Part shown: positions 60,783-64,000 of the stretch, in pieces
Layout: each line of letters begins with the position of its first letter
Position numbering within the stretch: the stretch's first letter is position 1
Origin: Dillenia suffruticosa
Taxonomy: Eukaryota; Streptophyta; Magnoliopsida; Dilleniales; Dilleniaceae
NCBI GenBank assembly: GCA_033439265.1
Contig: JAVTVX010000004.1
Coordinates: 15,389,701 to 15,453,700 of the forward strand
Direction: 5' to 3'
DNA length: 64,000 nt
The notes under the pieces: generated by a model
What the model saw: the letters and a program-made list of their open reading frames with translations, nothing else
Database searches by the model: none
Told to the model about the DNA's origin: nothing
Program-made: the position numbers and the translations under genes

Positions 60783-61918
60783 CTTAAAAATTCAACTAGA
60801 GGTTTGTATAGCTCATTCCTCCTTCCTTTTTAAATATTAAAAAGATAAAAATAAAAAAGAGAATCCCAAGTGGCATAATATTTTAGACAAATCACAGAAG
60901 TAACTATATGTTTTCTCAATGATTAGGAATAAATCATAGACCAATTTATGATAACCTATTGGTAGGTGAACTCCCCACCTCCCCTCTTGGCAAAGAGGAG
61001 GGGGAGAGAGAGAGAGATTCCCAGTCGAATAAATAATTGATATAGGAATTTAAAGTTCTTCCATGGTGCAGAACAAGGCTAGATATCCTTCTACCAATAG
61101 CCAGCCTAGCTTTGCCTAATAAGCCACAAAAATTTGAAATAAAACTACAGAACATATGCGAGAGAATACCATCGAATGGGTCCTTTGCTCAAATGAATAT
61201 GGATCTCTCCATAAAAATACAGCAGGAAAAAAATAAGGATTGTGCACATGACAAAAATTTCATCCAACATCAAATCCATAATAATTCAAAGGATCACTTC
61301 AATTACAAAATTTATAGTGATAGATAGGTTCGTTTCAAATGACTAGACAAGAGAGAAAAAGCAACGCTATTTGTATAAACTTTGTAATACAAGTCTTTTG
61401 TCTCGAGCCACATGATGAAGCCATGCCTAACTTAGCCAAAAACTGTTATAATAATTGTTTTCCACTGGTTTTGACTTAGAAGACACTGTTTAGACACTCA
61501 TAATTTCCCTTCCTTCCGATTGAATAAAAAGAAAGGGAGTTGAGGAGAGACATCTTTGGCATTTTATAATTGACAAAAACAAGTAGTTTAATAAGTAATT
61601 GGAGTTATGAATGCTTCGCAACACTTGCTCTTTAAGAAAAAAATTTTCTATTTAGATAAAAAATTAAGATTTTTATATTTTCGTTCAACACAAATATATA
61701 GAGTTTTTTTAATAAAAAATTGTTAAAAATCTATTTAATAAAAAATTGTTAGGCAAATTATTCTCCTCTTCAAAAATAGAATATTGTTAGAGGGTTCACC
61801 AAGGTGAGGATTTCTTTTAGGATATTAATAACAAAAACACCAAAACAAAGTATAATAGCACAAGTGATTTGATTCTATGAACTATTTTCCACGACTTGCC
61901 AAACACTCACTCTAAATA
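60783..61918. other. No recognised gene
   Basis: A 69-codon frame on the minus strand (60946-61155) has no recognised domain. A GA run lies at 60997-61017. No element ends seen. The stretch ends at the next CACTA terminus. Confidence 0.45.
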
Positions 61919-62865
61919 CACTACAAAAAAACACGATTTTAGTTACGGATTTTCGCAACGGAAAAAATTTGTCGCCATTTTGTGATGAATTTAGCAACAA
62001 AAACTTTTTCGTCGCTAATTTATCACAAAATTTGCGACGAAAATGAAGTCGTTGCTAAATTAGCGATGGACACATGATTCGTAGCTAAATTCGTCGCTAA
62101 TTAGTGACGAAAAAATTTTCATGGCTAAATTTATCGCTAATTGACAATAAAAAAGTTTTTGTTACAAATTTCGTCGCTAATTAGCGACGAATAATATTTC
62201 GTGGCTAAATTTTGCCACGGATTTCAAATCCGTCACAAAATTTAATCTTTTTTAAATAAAATTTTATTTTTTCTATTTTTCTTTTTATTTTATTAATATG
62301 TTATATTTAAATTAAAAATTAATTTAGCGACGGATTTGTTTTCCGTCGCTAAATTTAGCGACGAAAATCTCAATACGTCGCTAAATTTTTTATATATAAT
62401 TAAATAAAATATAATATTAATATAATATTTAAATTAAAAAATTAATTTAGTAATGAAGAAATTTATCCGGTGGTAATTTAGCAACGGATTTCCAAATCCC
62501 TCGCTGTTTTAGCGACGGATTCCAAATCCGTCGTTGAATTTAATATTTTTTTAATTAGAATTTTATTTTATTTTTATTTTATTTTATTAATTTATATTAA
62601 CAAATCATATTATTATTATGTTATAATATTTTAATTTAAATTTTATTTTATTATATTATATTTCATTTTTTTAAAAGAATAATATTATTTAATTCTTAAA
62701 AAAAACCATATATTTTATTTTATTTAAATTATATATATATTTTAATTAATTTTTTTTCCTTTTTTTGTTTTATTTAATATTTTTTATTATTGTATTGATA
62801 ACTTTTATTTTATCTATATTATTTTATTCAATAATACAAAGTTTTTAATTAAATATTAATCCGGA

Positions 62866-63040
62866 TATGCTGGGCACCGAGCGTAGCAAGGGCGTGCGCC
62901 TGCGCGGGTGCCAGGCACAGGCAGGCACAAGTAAGCGCGCATGCATGCCTGGGCGCCCGCACGCCTGGGAGCCCGCACATGCCCTCTCGGAAGCCCGCGC
63001 CCTACGCGCGCCTGCGTACCCGCACGAGCGCCCGTCCTTC
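62866..63040. repeat. GC-rich core of the right-edge CACTA element
   Basis: Repeated GCGCGCATGC, GGCGCCCGCACGC and GGGAGCCCGCAC phrases form a CpG-dense island in very AT-rich DNA. Open frames here on both strands follow from composition. Confidence 0.65.
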
Positions 63041-63080
63041 ATTGTTTTAATACTAAAAAAAATTCTAAATGCTTTTGAAG

Positions 63081-63134
63081 GTATTCGAACCTTGAACCTC
63101 GCATTTGAACGAAAAACATGTCACCACTGCACCA
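63081..63134 (-). other. tRNA-like pol III A/B box pair
   Basis: On the minus strand TGGTGCAGTGG (63124-63134) fits the A box exactly. GGTTCGAATAC (63081-63091) fits the B box with one change. The two are 43 bases apart start to start, the normal tRNA spacing. A T-arm-like AAGG/CCTT pairing flanks the B box, but the acceptor stem does not fold well. It is a tRNA relic or tRNA-derived head, not a functional tRNA. Confidence 0.5.
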
Positions 63135-63760
63135 CCACTTAGTATTATATGATAATATTTTTTTTTTTACTTTCTTCCTTCTCATTTGTTTTCTATTCTC
63201 ACTTTTTTTTTCCTTCCTTTTACTCTCATCTCTATTTTTGTTTTTTTTTTCTTTCTATTCTCATTATTAAAATTTCTTATATATAATAATTATATTGAAA
63301 TTTCTTATATATTCAAACGAATAAAAATATTTTGTGATTAAATAAATAGATTTTTTAAATTATTAATATATTATAATTTATTGATAATATAATTTTATAT
63401 TATTGAGATCCCATAATCCATTTTTAACTATGGAGTAAAAAAATAAAATAAAAATAAATAAAATAATAAAATAATAAAATAAAAGAAAAACAGAAGAAAA
63501 CAAAATATAATATTAATATATTTTTTAATTAATTTATTATTTTATTTTAAATTAGTATTTTATTATTTTTTATTTTATTAAAAATTATCATATTTATTAT
63601 TTTTAATTAATATTATTTTAATTTGATGGTTTAAATAAAAAATGTTATTATATTTATTATTTTAAATTGTTATTATATATTATTTTATTATTATTAAAAA
63701 AATGTGAAGGAAATATAATAAGTAAAAAAAAATTTATATCACATAATTTATTTGGTTTGG

Positions 63761-63815
63761 TGGTTTACAGGTTTATGCGTGTGCATGCAGGTGTAGGTGT
63801 GCAGGAGTTCGAACC
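63761..63815 (+). other. Second tRNA-like A/B box pair, opposite orientation
   Basis: TGGTTTACAGG (63761-63771) is a weaker A box and GAGTTCGAACC (63805-63815) a good B box, 44 bases apart. It faces the pair at 63081-63134 in inverted orientation. Confidence 0.4.
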
Positions 63816-63888
63816 ACGGTGGAGATAGGAGGCAAAACGGCATTTTCCAGCAATTAAGTGAGGAGAGCTGGAGCAGGGGTGCTAACTC

Positions 63889-63919
63889 GGGCGGGTGGGG
63901 GTGGATGGGGGTGGGTGGG
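63889..63919 (+). other. G-quadruplex-like run
   Basis: GGGCGGGTGGGG is followed at once by GTGGATGGGGGTGGGTGGG, giving six G-runs with very short loops on the plus strand. It lies beside the second tRNA-like unit in the CACTA element. Confidence 0.6.
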
Positions 63920-64000
63920 CACGTGGCTCCAGCCTAGTGCTAGCTCGTGGGTAGGTTAATACAGGTTTATTCGTTACTAAATTAGAGGCGGATAATTTTT

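Larger units (their letters stand above)
61919..64000. mobile_element. CACTA-type element, left part, runs off the right edge
   Basis: It starts CACTACAAAAAAACACGATT at 61919, after the triplet ATA. Subterminal repeats of the form TTAGCGACGGATTT/AATCCGTCGCTAAA fill 61940-62540. An AT-rich block, a GC-rich core (62866-63040), a tRNA-like unit, a second AT-rich block and a second tRNA-like unit follow. CGTTACTAAATTAGAGGCGG near 63972 resembles the subterminal repeats again, so the right end is probably just outside the window. No transposase is visible; it looks non-autonomous and resembles the 31338-32546 element in plan. Confidence 0.75.

Overview
This window looks like transposon-packed, AT-rich chromatin from a flowering plant, most likely a eudicot. 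The evidence is the set of elements present: CACTA (En/Spm) transposons, a Mutator-like element (MULE), Ty3/gypsy and Ty1/copia LTR elements, and tRNA-derived SINEs. I see no convincing host housekeeping gene, no rRNA or functional tRNA gene, and no CRISPR array. The species cannot be named from sequence alone.

Layout, left to right. 1-1928: 5' end of a CACTA element (minus) running off the left edge. 3140-3339: a SINE with target-site duplications. About 6.4-30.7 kb: a CACTA-type complex, possibly one ~24 kb element. It holds a broken Ptta/En/Spm ORF2-like gene (minus), a broken TNP2 transposase gene (minus), a 'putative plant transposon protein' gene (minus) and a multi-exon Ulp1 (C48 peptidase)-like gene (plus). 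These are separated by satellite-like arrays built on TAGTAA/TTACTA or TTGTTACCA motifs and by short GC-rich islands. A solo gypsy LTR (9866-12643, TSD CAATC) sits inside one GC-rich island. 31338-32546: a short non-coding CACTA element with intact ends and TSD CAA. 32934-38599: a MULE with ~190-bp TIRs full of hairpins; it carries a MURA-type transposase that has lost its catalytic core, plus a plant mobile domain (PMD) gene. 39462-39649: a second SINE. 40945-53586: a small non-coding copia-type element split by an 11.2-kb Ty3/gypsy element (41732-52923, TSD AGTAG, ~3-kb LTRs). 53849-60782: a decayed copia element. 61919-64000: the start of another CACTA-type element with a GC-rich core, two tRNA-like pol III box pairs and a G-quadruplex-like run.

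How the parts work together. In CACTA elements TNP2 cuts DNA at the ends while the smaller ORF2 protein binds subterminal repeats, so the arrays of short inverted motifs are plausible binding platforms. Both genes are broken here, as is the MULE transposase, so nothing in the window looks able to move by itself, although the short CACTA element with good termini could in principle be mobilised by an active relative elsewhere. The most interesting structures are the array-gene-GC island modularity of the 24-kb complex, the extra Ulp1-like and PMD genes, and the recurring GC-island plus tRNA-like unit in the CACTA elements.
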